Positions 49,724 to 57,629 of a DNA stretch of 58,794 nt are shown here, piece after piece; the stretch's first letter is position 1; each line of letters starts with the position of its first letter. The stretch comes from JAPYWM01 sp964489015 (GTDB lineage: Bacteria > Bacteroidota > Bacteroidia > SpSt-205), in contig CAZAXD010000009.1 of the NCBI GenBank assembly GCA_964489015.1, positions 1-58,794 on the forward strand, given 5' to 3'. Under the pieces are notes generated by a model. The model made no database searches. It was not told where the DNA came from and saw only the letters and a list, made by a program, of their open reading frames with translations. The position numbers were made by a program, and so were the translations under genes.

Positions 49724-50945
49724 TTAGTAAAAAGTAATTGGTTCTTTTACCAAAATAAGATGGCCATTCACTTCTCCCTGTAAAACCAGATAATACCGGC
49801 CTACAGGCAAGGCCGGCAGCCGCACCACAAGGCCCTCTGCCGAAAGGAGGGGAGCTAAACGTGCCACCAAAACACCTTGCAAATTGTAGAGTGAAAGGGA
49901 GCCAACCTTTTCCATTTGGATGGGCCACACTAATTCATCCCGAACAGGATTGGGATAGGGCTTACCCATGATGGGGGCTCCTTTAGGCAAAGCCGAAGCC
50001 AAAGTATGGTAAACACAAAAACCATTTGTCATCATGCCAATAAAAACCCTTCCCTGAGCATCTACCGCAATAGCCCGGACGCTGCCACGAGGCAAGTTAC
50101 TATTTGCGCGGTTAATAAAATACGTGATGGAGCTGGTAGCGGGATTATACCGAACCACATCCGTATCAGGTGTTGCTAACCACAACTCGCCGTTGACGTA
50201 GGTCATGTCATAGGCTCCATGGGGCACCACCCCTGCCCAGCTGGTGCTGGCAGGATCGTAGCGATATACCTTTGCGCCGCTTCCTGTCTTGGAAGCCCAT
50301 ACCCCGCCCGTTGGGTCAATATAAACCTTTTGAATACTGCCCGCTAGTCCCATTGACGTCCAGGTACTCCCATCAAAACGGACCACACCACTAATATTTG
50401 TGGCTAGCCATTTAGGCCCTGCGCATCGACTGCAATTGAATATACGGTCGAGTCAGGCATACCCGGCGTAAACCGAGGATGATAATGCTGCCAGGTTGTA
50501 CCATTGTAAGAGAAAAGCCCCGAACCTTGGGTTCCCAGCCACACCACATTTCCCTCTAGGGCCACGGCAGTTCCCAAGATGGGATTGGGCCAGCTTGGAT
50601 TTATTTGAGCCTTGCGGTACCAGGTGGGACTGCCCTGGCCCCGATAGTGAAAGACACCTCCATCCGCCACAAGGTTGAAGAAAGCACACCAGATCTCCCG
50701 CGAGCTCGAAGGCGCGCACTCCCTGATCCAGTTACTAAAGGCAATTCCATTTCCAAAATCGCTTGTCGCCTTGCAATAAGGAATCAGACCATTGGCTATA
50801 CTTACCCAAACGGTATCTGAAGGGCCATTTAGGAGAGAAAGCAAAAAATCGTCCGGTAAATCTGAGTTGCTTCTTGTATAACACTGTAGTTGGACCTGTG
50901 CTAAACAACTAGCTAGCCCCAGTAGAACGTAATACTGAATCTCAT
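49724..50945 (-). pseudogene. Tandem paralogue of the propeller protein with two frameshifts
   Basis: Same plan as the downstream gene. ATG 50945, six bases after a promoter box, starts MRFSITFYWG and then stops; the signal peptide continues in another frame as YYVLLGLASCLAQVQLQCY, and the propeller follows (DTVWVSIANGLIPY). A second lesion at about 50405-50419 loses one base after IAVDAQG; the frame then resumes as PKWLATNISGVVRFDGSTW and runs through an intact sorting domain to EPITFY. The two frameshifts make the gene non-functional unless they are sequence errors. Confidence 0.8.
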
Positions 50946-50951
50946 ACTAGG

Positions 50952-50959
50952 CAAATATA
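50952..50959 (-). promoter_or_regulatory. -7 promoter box TATATTTG for the propeller pair
   Basis: Six bases separate the box from ATG 50945. It supports this ATG as the original start even though the frame breaks shortly after. Confidence 0.62.
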
Positions 50960-51075
50960 CAACTTTCTTTCCATCTCACCCCAGAACCAGGCCGCTTTAT
51001 GCCCCGTATGAATGCCTCAAATAGAGCACGTTCTTACTGGCTTGCGCTTTTGTCCATGCGGCAAACAGACAGCCC

Positions 51076-51083
51076 TAATTTTG
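51076..51083 (+). promoter_or_regulatory. -7 promoter box TAATTTTG for the GT2-methyltransferase-asnB unit
   Basis: Four bases separate the box from GTG 51088. It shares the 13-mer AGCCCTAATTTTG with the promoter at 28798. Confidence 0.65.
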
Positions 51084-51087
51084 TCTG

Positions 51088-52062
51088 GTGTGGCTTTCAC
51101 TGGCAATCCCAGTCTATAACGAAGCTCATTCCTTGCCTTTGCTTATTGATCAGATTGAAAAAGCCCTATCCCCTAAACCCCATGAGGTGGAGGTTATTTT
51201 TATAGATGATGGCTCTCGAGATAATTCTTTTGAAATCATCACAGGCTTAGCACGAGAACGCCCCTGGATTAAGGCAGTTCGCTTACGCCGAAATTACGGC
51301 CAAACCATAGCGATTCAAGTAGGCATAGAACACGCGCAGGGTGAGGTTATCGTGCTCATGGATTCGGACCTAGAGAATGATCCGGCTGATATCCCACGCC
51401 TCTTAGCTAAGCTGGAGGAGGGTTATGATGTGGTGAGTGGTTGGCGCCAAAATCGCTGGAAGAGCCAATGGCTCACCCGCAAGCTCCCCTCTTTGCTGGC
51501 TAATAAACTAATCAGTTGGCTCTCCGGTGTGCCCTTACATGACTATGGCTGCACCCTCAAGGCTTATCGTCGTGAATTTATTACTGCCATTCGCCTCTAT
51601 GGACACATGCATCGCTTCATCCCCATATACGCCAAATGGGAAGGGGGGCGCATCACCGAGTTACCCGTGCGATATCAGCCGCGCCGTTTTGGTAAAAGTA
51701 ACTACGGGCTGATGCGCACGTTCTCCGTGTTACTTGATCTGATTTTTATCCTTTTCTTAGACAGATACTTGCAGCGGCCCATGCAGTTCTTTGGTGGCTT
51801 AGGGCTACTCTCGCTTATAATCGCCATGATCTCGTTTTTGCTAGCGGCCTATTACAAGCTTAGCGGCCTCAAGGATTTTGTAGAGACTCCCCTGCCAGAA
51901 TTTACGGCCCTTTTTGGGAGCGTGAGTGTCATGCTTATTTCCATGGGCATTTTGGGTGAGATGCTGGTACGCATTTACTACGAAGCTACGGGACGACCAA
52001 GCGCCCAAATAAAAGAGAAAATTGGCTTCCATGATCAAACCGAAAACAACTTTCAAAGGTGA
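51088..52062 (+). CDS. Polyprenyl-phosphate glycosyltransferase (GT2, DPM1/ArnC-like)
   Basis: 324 residues. The GT2 catalytic domain opens SLAIPVYNEAHSLPLLIDQ, then VIFIDDGSRDNSFEII and EVIVLMDSDLENDPADIP (DxD), plus GCTLKAYRREFITAIRLYG and RFGKSNYGLMRTFSVLLDL. Two C-terminal transmembrane helices anchor it. It makes undecaprenyl-phosphate sugars used by GT39/GT-C enzymes, two of which lie in this window. The GTG start is set by the promoter four bases upstream. Confidence 0.92.
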   Translation: MWLSLAIPVYNEAHSLPLLIDQIEKALSPKPHEVEVIFIDDGSRDNSFEIITGLARERPWIKAVRLRRNYGQTIAIQVGIEHAQGEVIVLMDSDLENDPADIPRLLAKLEEGYDVVSGWRQNRWKSQWLTRKLPSLLANKLISWLSGVPLHDYGCTLKAYRREFITAIRLYGHMHRFIPIYAKWEGGRITELPVRYQPRRFGKSNYGLMRTFSVLLDLIFILFLDRYLQRPMQFFGGLGLLSLIIAMISFLLAAYYKLSGLKDFVETPLPEFTALFGSVSVMLISMGILGEMLVRIYYEATGRPSAQIKEKIGFHDQTENNFQR

Positions 52063-52765
52063 GCACCTACCCCATGCTTACCCCAACGGGATTGAATATA
52101 ACTTCTGGAATCTTGCCAGAAATGCTTTGCTCCCTCGAATATGCAATGCCTTTCGAGCAGAACCGCTTCTGGAAATCGGAGCTGGGCGCGGCATCGTATT
52201 ATTGGGTTTTCAAGAGGCGGGTTGGCAGGTTCAAGGCGTAGAACTAAGTCCAGAAGCAACGCCTGTACAAACTGACCTGCCCTTTAGGAGCGGCCTCGAT
52301 GCCTTTGAACTACCCCTAGCTGAGCGCCAGCAGTACAGGAGCTTGGGCCTTTTTGACGTACTGGAGCATTTACCAGATCGGCCTGCCCTTCTCGGTCGTT
52401 TGCTAAAAGCCTTTCCCAATGTTCAGTACTTATACGTTACGGTGCCCGCCCTACCAGCTCTGTGGACAAATTACGATGAGTACTATGGCCACTATCTGCG
52501 TTACACCCAAAAAGTACTCAGAGAAGAATTGGCTGCCGGGGGTTGGAAACCAGTCGCAATAGGCTACTTCTTTCATGCGCTTATTTTGCCCATTTGGCTT
52601 CAGAAGTTGCTAGCCCGAAAGCGAGAAATTAAGTACCATCCCCCAGTTAGCTGCCTTTCTAGGGCTTCTCATCGGCTTTTGGGAAGCTACTTTTATTGGG
52701 AGTCGCGCCTTTTACCGGCTTCCCTACCGGGAACCTCGTTATATGCCATCGCAAAAAGCTCATAG
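52031..52765 (+). CDS. Class I SAM-dependent methyltransferase
   Basis: 244 residues. Motif I is LLEIGAGRGIVLLGFQEAG, followed by QVQGVELSPEA and SLGLFDVLEHLPDRPALLG. C-terminal hydrophobic stretch (FFHALILPIWLQKLL) suggests membrane contact. It resembles methyltransferases of O-antigen clusters. ATG 52031 overlaps the GT2 gene by 32 bases, and asnB follows after six bases. Confidence 0.85.
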   Translation: MIKPKTTFKGEHLPHAYPNGIEYNFWNLARNALLPRICNAFRAEPLLEIGAGRGIVLLGFQEAGWQVQGVELSPEATPVQTDLPFRSGLDAFELPLAERQQYRSLGLFDVLEHLPDRPALLGRLLKAFPNVQYLYVTVPALPALWTNYDEYYGHYLRYTQKVLREELAAGGWKPVAIGYFFHALILPIWLQKLLARKREIKYHPPVSCLSRASHRLLGSYFYWESRLLPASLPGTSLYAIAKSS

Positions 52766-52771
52766 GCAATC

Positions 52772-54652
52772 ATGTGCGGAATCGCCGGCTTTTGGGGCAA
52801 AGGCAACTTAGAAGTCGCCCGTAAGATGGTCCAAGTGATTGGCTACCGCGGGCCCGATCACCAAGGCGCCTGGCAAGCCGATGATCTCTTTCTCAGCTTT
52901 GCTCGGCTTAGTATTATTGACCTGAATCCCCATAGCCACCAACCTTTCCGCTCCGTGGACGAACGCTACGCTATTGTCTTCAACGGCGAGATCTACAACT
53001 TTCAAGAACTGCGGGTCCAGTTAGAAGTGCTAGGACAACGCTTTCACACCCAGTCCGATACGGAGGTGCTCCTATATGCGCTCGCCACATGGGGCTTAGA
53101 GGCCCTGCCTAAGCTGCGTGGCATGTTTGTCTTTGCCTTTTACGATCGAGCCAAACGCTATCTAGTTTTAGCAAGGGATCGGATGGGCAAAAAGCCCCTG
53201 TACTACCACTACCAACCCGGCCTTTTTGCATTTGCTTCAGAGCCCAAGGCGCTTTGGCAACATCCCGACATACCCAAGCGGCTAAGCCTGCCTGCCATGG
53301 CCGCTTATCTCATGCTTGACTACGTACCGACACCCCTCTCGATTGGCGAAGGAATTTACCGACTCGAAGGCGGCCACTACCTCGAAGTGCATGATGGCAA
53401 GCCCCATGAACCAAAAGCCTACTGGGAGCCGTGCTTCAAAAAAGAGCCCACGCCCCCTTTTGCCGAAGCAATGACCCACCTCGACCAACTCCTCTCCAAA
53501 GCCACACGCTTACGACTAATCGCCGACGTGCCGCTTGGGGTCTTTCTCAGTGGGGGAATTGATAGTTCGATCGTAGCTTATTACGCCCAGCAGCATAGCC
53601 CCCGCCCTGTACAGACCTTCTCGATTGCCTTCGCTGAAAAGAGCTACGACGAAAGCAGTTATGCGCGCCTGGTCGCCCAGCACTTAGGTACCGAGCATCA
53701 CGAAGAGCACCTTTCCGCCCAAAAAGCCCTCAACCTCTTAGACGAAGTGCTACCCCTACTCGATGAGCCTTTCGCCGATGCTTCTATCATCCCGACCTAC
53801 TACCTCTCTCAGATCACCCGCCGAAAGGTGACCGTAGTGCTGGGCGGAGATGGGGGGGACGAACTCTTTGCGGGTTATCCAACCTTCATCGCCGACTACT
53901 ACCAATTTCTTGGCTTTTGGCTTTCTCCCACCTTAGCCAACTTCTTAGGACGCCTCGCCACGACTTTACTACCACCTAGCGATAAAAATATCAGTTTGGA
54001 CTTTCAGATTCGGCAATTTTTGCAGGGCTTTACCGGGCCAACCCTGGAACGGCATACCCGCTGGCTAGCCAGCTTTTTGCCCAGCGACCTGAAAAAGCTC
54101 CTAAAACCCGATGTCTACGCCGCCCTAAAACCTCCGTTAGAAGCCCCACTACTCTTTGCCCTCATGCCGTATATGGACCGACTAGAAGGCCTGGACCGCT
54201 TTTCCCAAATAGTTTACCTCTACTACAAAACCTATCTGCAGGACGATATCCTTTTCAAGGTTGATCGCGCCAGCATGTACAATAGCCTTGAAGTACGGGC
54301 ACCCTTCTTAGATCGGGATGTGGTGGACTTTGTGACGGCCCTGCCGCGCTCCTACAAACAACAAGGTCGCCAAACCAAGTACATCCTCAAAAAGCTCTTT
54401 CGAGGACGCCTGCCTGATGAAGTCCTATTTAGACCCAAAAAGGGCTTTGGCTTACCCCTGCCCCAATGGCTGCGAAAGGAGCTAAAGCCCATGGTGGAGG
54501 CTCAACTCCTAACGCCAGACCCCTGGCTTGAGCCCACCTACATAAGAGCCCTGTGGGAAGCCCACCAGCGTCGCGCCGCCAATCACCGAAAACGGCTGTG
54601 GAATTTGTATGTCCTCAAGTATTTTATGAGAACCCAGGGATTTAGCAATTAG
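52772..54652 (+). CDS. asnB: Asparagine synthase, glutamine-hydrolysing (AsnB type)
   Basis: 626 residues. The N-terminal Ntn glutaminase domain begins with the nucleophile Cys2 (MCGIAGFWG) and has IGYRGPDHQG and IVFNGEIYNFQELR. The synthetase domain has the PP-loop LGVFLSGGIDSSIVAYYA, then SYDESSYARLVAQHLGTEHH and VTVVLGGDGGDELFAGYP, and KYILKKLFRGRLPDEVLFR. In glycan loci such enzymes often amidate uronic acids rather than making free asparagine; either is possible. Last gene of its unit. Confidence 0.9.
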   Translation: MCGIAGFWGKGNLEVARKMVQVIGYRGPDHQGAWQADDLFLSFARLSIIDLNPHSHQPFRSVDERYAIVFNGEIYNFQELRVQLEVLGQRFHTQSDTEVLLYALATWGLEALPKLRGMFVFAFYDRAKRYLVLARDRMGKKPLYYHYQPGLFAFASEPKALWQHPDIPKRLSLPAMAAYLMLDYVPTPLSIGEGIYRLEGGHYLEVHDGKPHEPKAYWEPCFKKEPTPPFAEAMTHLDQLLSKATRLRLIADVPLGVFLSGGIDSSIVAYYAQQHSPRPVQTFSIAFAEKSYDESSYARLVAQHLGTEHHEEHLSAQKALNLLDEVLPLLDEPFADASIIPTYYLSQITRRKVTVVLGGDGGDELFAGYPTFIADYYQFLGFWLSPTLANFLGRLATTLLPPSDKNISLDFQIRQFLQGFTGPTLERHTRWLASFLPSDLKKLLKPDVYAALKPPLEAPLLFALMPYMDRLEGLDRFSQIVYLYYKTYLQDDILFKVDRASMYNSLEVRAPFLDRDVVDFVTALPRSYKQQGRQTKYILKKLFRGRLPDEVLFRPKKGFGLPLPQWLRKELKPMVEAQLLTPDPWLEPTYIRALWEAHQRRAANHRKRLWNLYVLKYFMRTQGFSN

Positions 54653-54864
54653 AGTTATTCCCAATCTCGATTGTACTTGCCCGTTAGAAGTAATTTATGC
54701 ATTGGCAAACATTTGCTATGAAGCAGGTTTATGGAGTTACAGCCATGGCCTATTGAGGTTTGGTACGGCTAATGGTAATTGATGAATTTGCTCTCTTTGC
54801 CATTCCCGCCAAATAGGACGAGACCAACGGCTACCTAATCCCTGAGCCGAAGTAGCCGGACGCG
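54653..54864. other. Intergenic stretch of about 210 bases without a gene
   Basis: No intact gene is visible. A minus-strand frame of about 40 codons (around 54730-54860, SRWSRPIWREWQREQIHQL) might be a gene remnant but has no start or match I know. No hairpin with a T tract was seen. Confidence 0.4.
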
Positions 54865-54872
54865 TATCTTTG
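54865..54872 (+). promoter_or_regulatory. -7 promoter box TATCTTTG for fadJ
   Basis: Five bases separate the box from ATG 54878. Confidence 0.72.
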
Positions 54873-54877
54873 ACTGC

Positions 54878-56962
54878 ATGCTTCATACTCTACGGGAAGG
54901 GCCGTTTGGCCTCATCATTTGGCAAATGCACCCCGTAAATGTACTAGGTGGCGAGAGCCTAACGGCCTTTCAAGAAGGGCTGGAAGGCTTCCTTCAGGAT
55001 CCAATTTGCCGGGGCATCATTATTACCTCCAATAATCGGGAGTTTGTTGCCGGCGCTGATCTTAGAACAATCCAAGCCCTTACGGAGGCGACCGATCCCC
55101 GGGCGGTGTACGAAGCCAGCTGGGCCCTGCAGACCCTTTTCCTACGCTTAGAGACCGGTGGTAAGCCGGTCGTAGCGGCCATGCCGGGTACGGCCCTTGG
55201 CGGCGGGTACGAGCTGGCCCTGGCCTGTCACTACCGCATTTTAGTCAATGCGGAAGGGGCCGAGCTAGGTCTACCCGAGACCCAGCTTGGACTAATGCCC
55301 GGCGCCGGCGGAACCCAGCGTTTACCTCGTAAAATCGGCATTCTCCAGGCTTTGCCGCTCCTCCTCGAAGGCCGTCGCCTCTCCCCCCCTGAAGCCAAAG
55401 CCCAGGGCCTCGTCGACGAGCTAGTCGAGAGCCGAGACCAGCTCCTAGAGCGGGCCTTAGCTTATCTCTCCAGCAACCCTGCCTCACAAAATCCCTGGCA
55501 TGATCCGAAATTCAAAGTGCCGGGCGGCGAGATCTATAGTCCTGCCGTGGCGCCTTACTTTGTTGCGGCTATCGCTAAGCTTCGTGAAAAGTCTTACGGG
55601 CTGTACCCCAATCTCGAATCCTGCCTTAGCGCCGTTTATGAGGGTCTGCAGGTGCCCTTTGTCAAGGGGCTTGAGATCGAGAGCCAGTACTTTGCCAAGA
55701 GTGTGACTCAGCCCACGGCTCGGGCCATGGTGCGCACCCTGTTTTTTGAAAAGCAGCGCTTAGAGCGCCTGCCGCACCGGCCGAAGGACGTGCCCCCAGC
55801 CGAGATCAAAAAAGTGGCGGTTCTCGGTGCGGGCATGATGGGCAAAGCGATCGCGTACGTGTGCGCGCGGGCGGGTTTTGAAACGTACATCAAGGACACC
55901 TCGCTCGAGATTGCACAGGGAGCGCGGGCCTTTGCTGAAAAGACCTTAGCCCGAGAGACCCAGCGCGGCCGCCTGAGCCAAAGATCTGCGCAAGCAGTTC
56001 TGGAGCGCCTACATCCAGCATCTACCTACGACGAGCTGGCGGGGGCCGACCTGGTGATCGAAGCCGTTATCGAAGACCGCTCAGTCAAAACCGAGGTTTA
56101 TCAGGCCATCTTTCCGCTGCTGCATGAGCAGAGCCTCCTCGCCTCCAATACGTCTACCCTGCCTATCACCGGCCTGGCCGAAGCCATCCCAGCCCCTGAG
56201 CGCTTCATCGGTCTGCACTTCTTTTCACCAGCGGAACGCATGCCCCTTTTGGAGATCATTTTAGGCCAAAAGACGAGCCCGGAGACTTTGGCGTGGGCGC
56301 TGGACTTTGCGGTGCGGATTCGCAAGACGCCGATCGTGGTGCGGGATAGCCGGGGCTTCTTTACGAGTCGGGTCTTTGGTACGTATGTACGGGAGGGGCT
56401 GCGCATGCTCTTAGAAGGCGTACCACCGGCGCTCATTGAAAACCTCGGCCGCATGGCGGGCATGCCCGTGGGGCCCCTAGCCCTTGCGGATGAGGTCAGT
56501 ATCGCGCTGATGTATCAGATCCTTCGTCAGACGGAAGCGGATCTGGGTCGTAGTTTAGCTGATGATCCGGTGCATCCCATTGGACAGCTTTTTGTCGAGC
56601 AGCTGGGGCGGCTCGGCCGCAAAGCCGGCAAGGGCTTTTACGAGTACCCCGCAAACGGCCCGAAGTACCTCTGGCCCGGGCTGAAAGACTACTTTCCGCC
56701 GAAGGCGGTCGACCCCTCGGCCTACCAGGACCTCAAAGATCGCTTTCTGTATGTACAGGTAGCGGAGGCGCTCCGCACGTATCAGGAGGGTATCCTCCTA
56801 GCTCAGGCCGATGGCGATGTCGGATCAATTTTGGGCTGGGGCTTTGCCCCGTATACGGGCGGGGTGTTTCATTTCGTTGAGTTTATGGGGAAGGCGCCCT
56901 TTTTGGCGCGCAGTGAGGAGCTGGCACAGCGGTACGGCCCCCGCTTCGCCGTTTCGCTCTAA
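54878..56962 (+). CDS. fadJ: Fatty-acid oxidation complex alpha subunit (enoyl-CoA hydratase/3-hydroxyacyl-CoA dehydrogenase)
   Basis: 694 residues. The N-terminal crotonase domain (1-190) has IIITSNNREFVAGADLRTIQ, PVVAAMPGTALGGGYELALA and LGLPETQLGLMPGAGGTQRL with both catalytic Glu positions. The dehydrogenase part begins KKVAVLGAGMMGKAIAYVCA at about residue 308, then SNTSTLPITGLAEA, RFIGLHFFSPAERMPLLEII and two C-terminal helical domains (RDSRGFFTSRVFGTYV). It catalyses two steps of beta-oxidation; a thiolase partner is not visible. FadJ versus FadB cannot be decided firmly. Its stop shares CTAA with the convergent gene. Confidence 0.93.
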   Translation: MLHTLREGPFGLIIWQMHPVNVLGGESLTAFQEGLEGFLQDPICRGIIITSNNREFVAGADLRTIQALTEATDPRAVYEASWALQTLFLRLETGGKPVVAAMPGTALGGGYELALACHYRILVNAEGAELGLPETQLGLMPGAGGTQRLPRKIGILQALPLLLEGRRLSPPEAKAQGLVDELVESRDQLLERALAYLSSNPASQNPWHDPKFKVPGGEIYSPAVAPYFVAAIAKLREKSYGLYPNLESCLSAVYEGLQVPFVKGLEIESQYFAKSVTQPTARAMVRTLFFEKQRLERLPHRPKDVPPAEIKKVAVLGAGMMGKAIAYVCARAGFETYIKDTSLEIAQGARAFAEKTLARETQRGRLSQRSAQAVLERLHPASTYDELAGADLVIEAVIEDRSVKTEVYQAIFPLLHEQSLLASNTSTLPITGLAEAIPAPERFIGLHFFSPAERMPLLEIILGQKTSPETLAWALDFAVRIRKTPIVVRDSRGFFTSRVFGTYVREGLRMLLEGVPPALIENLGRMAGMPVGPLALADEVSIALMYQILRQTEADLGRSLADDPVHPIGQLFVEQLGRLGRKAGKGFYEYPANGPKYLWPGLKDYFPPKAVDPSAYQDLKDRFLYVQVAEALRTYQEGILLAQADGDVGSILGWGFAPYTGGVFHFVEFMGKAPFLARSEELAQRYGPRFAVSL

Positions 56963-57588
56963 GGGTCTTCCTCGAGCTCTAGGTCTTCAAGCCCAGGGGT
57001 AGGTTCTCCAGTAGCCCCCTCCATCGGCAGAATGTCTACCTCGAGCCCATCGACCTCCACCTCTACAGGGGGCAGTTCGGCTTTTTCGGTAGTCGGGAGG
57101 GGCTCTGCTAATAGGGGGTCTACTGGCAAAGAGATCTCCTGCACGGACGGCGCTGGGGCCTGCTTTTTCTGCGCTAAAAGGGCATTGTGCTGCACCCGAA
57201 CCTGCGCCAAGGTCGTATACGGCGGCGCCAAGATATAAAAGCGCTTATGGGCCCAGATCATGCTGCCACCGCGCAGGCGATAGACAGCCGCACTGTAGAC
57301 ACCCGGGCGCGGCAGCACGATCTGGGCTTCTAAGGTAGCTTTACCAGGTCTGGGGATCATGCGCAGACGTCCCACCACCCCAACCACATGCCGCAGGACT
57401 AAGAGAAACGTATCTTTTCCGTAACCCGGCGGAACGGTGTACTGCACCACCAGCCGAGCTGGCAGGGTCACCACGGAAAAGATCGTATCAGCCCCCACAA
57501 GCTGACCCTGGGCCGTCACCGCCCGCCCTAGGCCTAGCCGCTGCCCATAACATAAAAGGGGAAGGATACCCGATAAAAAGCGTAACAT
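56959..57588 (-). CDS. Secreted protein of unknown function
   Basis: 209 residues. Signal peptide MLRFLSGILPLLCYG, then a beta-rich domain (about 20-125) with VVQYTVPPGYGKDTFLLVL and RPGVYSAAVYRLRGG recalling an Ig-like sandwich, and an acidic, proline-rich tail of about 70 residues ending EDLELEEDP. No family recognised. A near-match promoter box ATAATTTG lies six bases before ATG 57588. The stop interleaves with fadJ as CTAA. Confidence 0.7.
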   Translation of the reverse strand: MLRFLSGILPLLCYGQRLGLGRAVTAQGQLVGADTIFSVVTLPARLVVQYTVPPGYGKDTFLLVLRHVVGVVGRLRMIPRPGKATLEAQIVLPRPGVYSAAVYRLRGGSMIWAHKRFYILAPPYTTLAQVRVQHNALLAQKKQAPAPSVQEISLPVDPLLAEPLPTTEKAELPPVEVEVDGLEVDILPMEGATGEPTPGLEDLELEEDP

Positions 57589-57629
57589 TCACGGCAAATT
57601 ATGAATTTTCGCAGAAGATACCCCCCTTC

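Noticed and set aside
54730..54860. About 40 open minus-strand codons between asnB and fadJ
   Set aside because: No start codon with a promoter, no family match; too short to call even a remnant.
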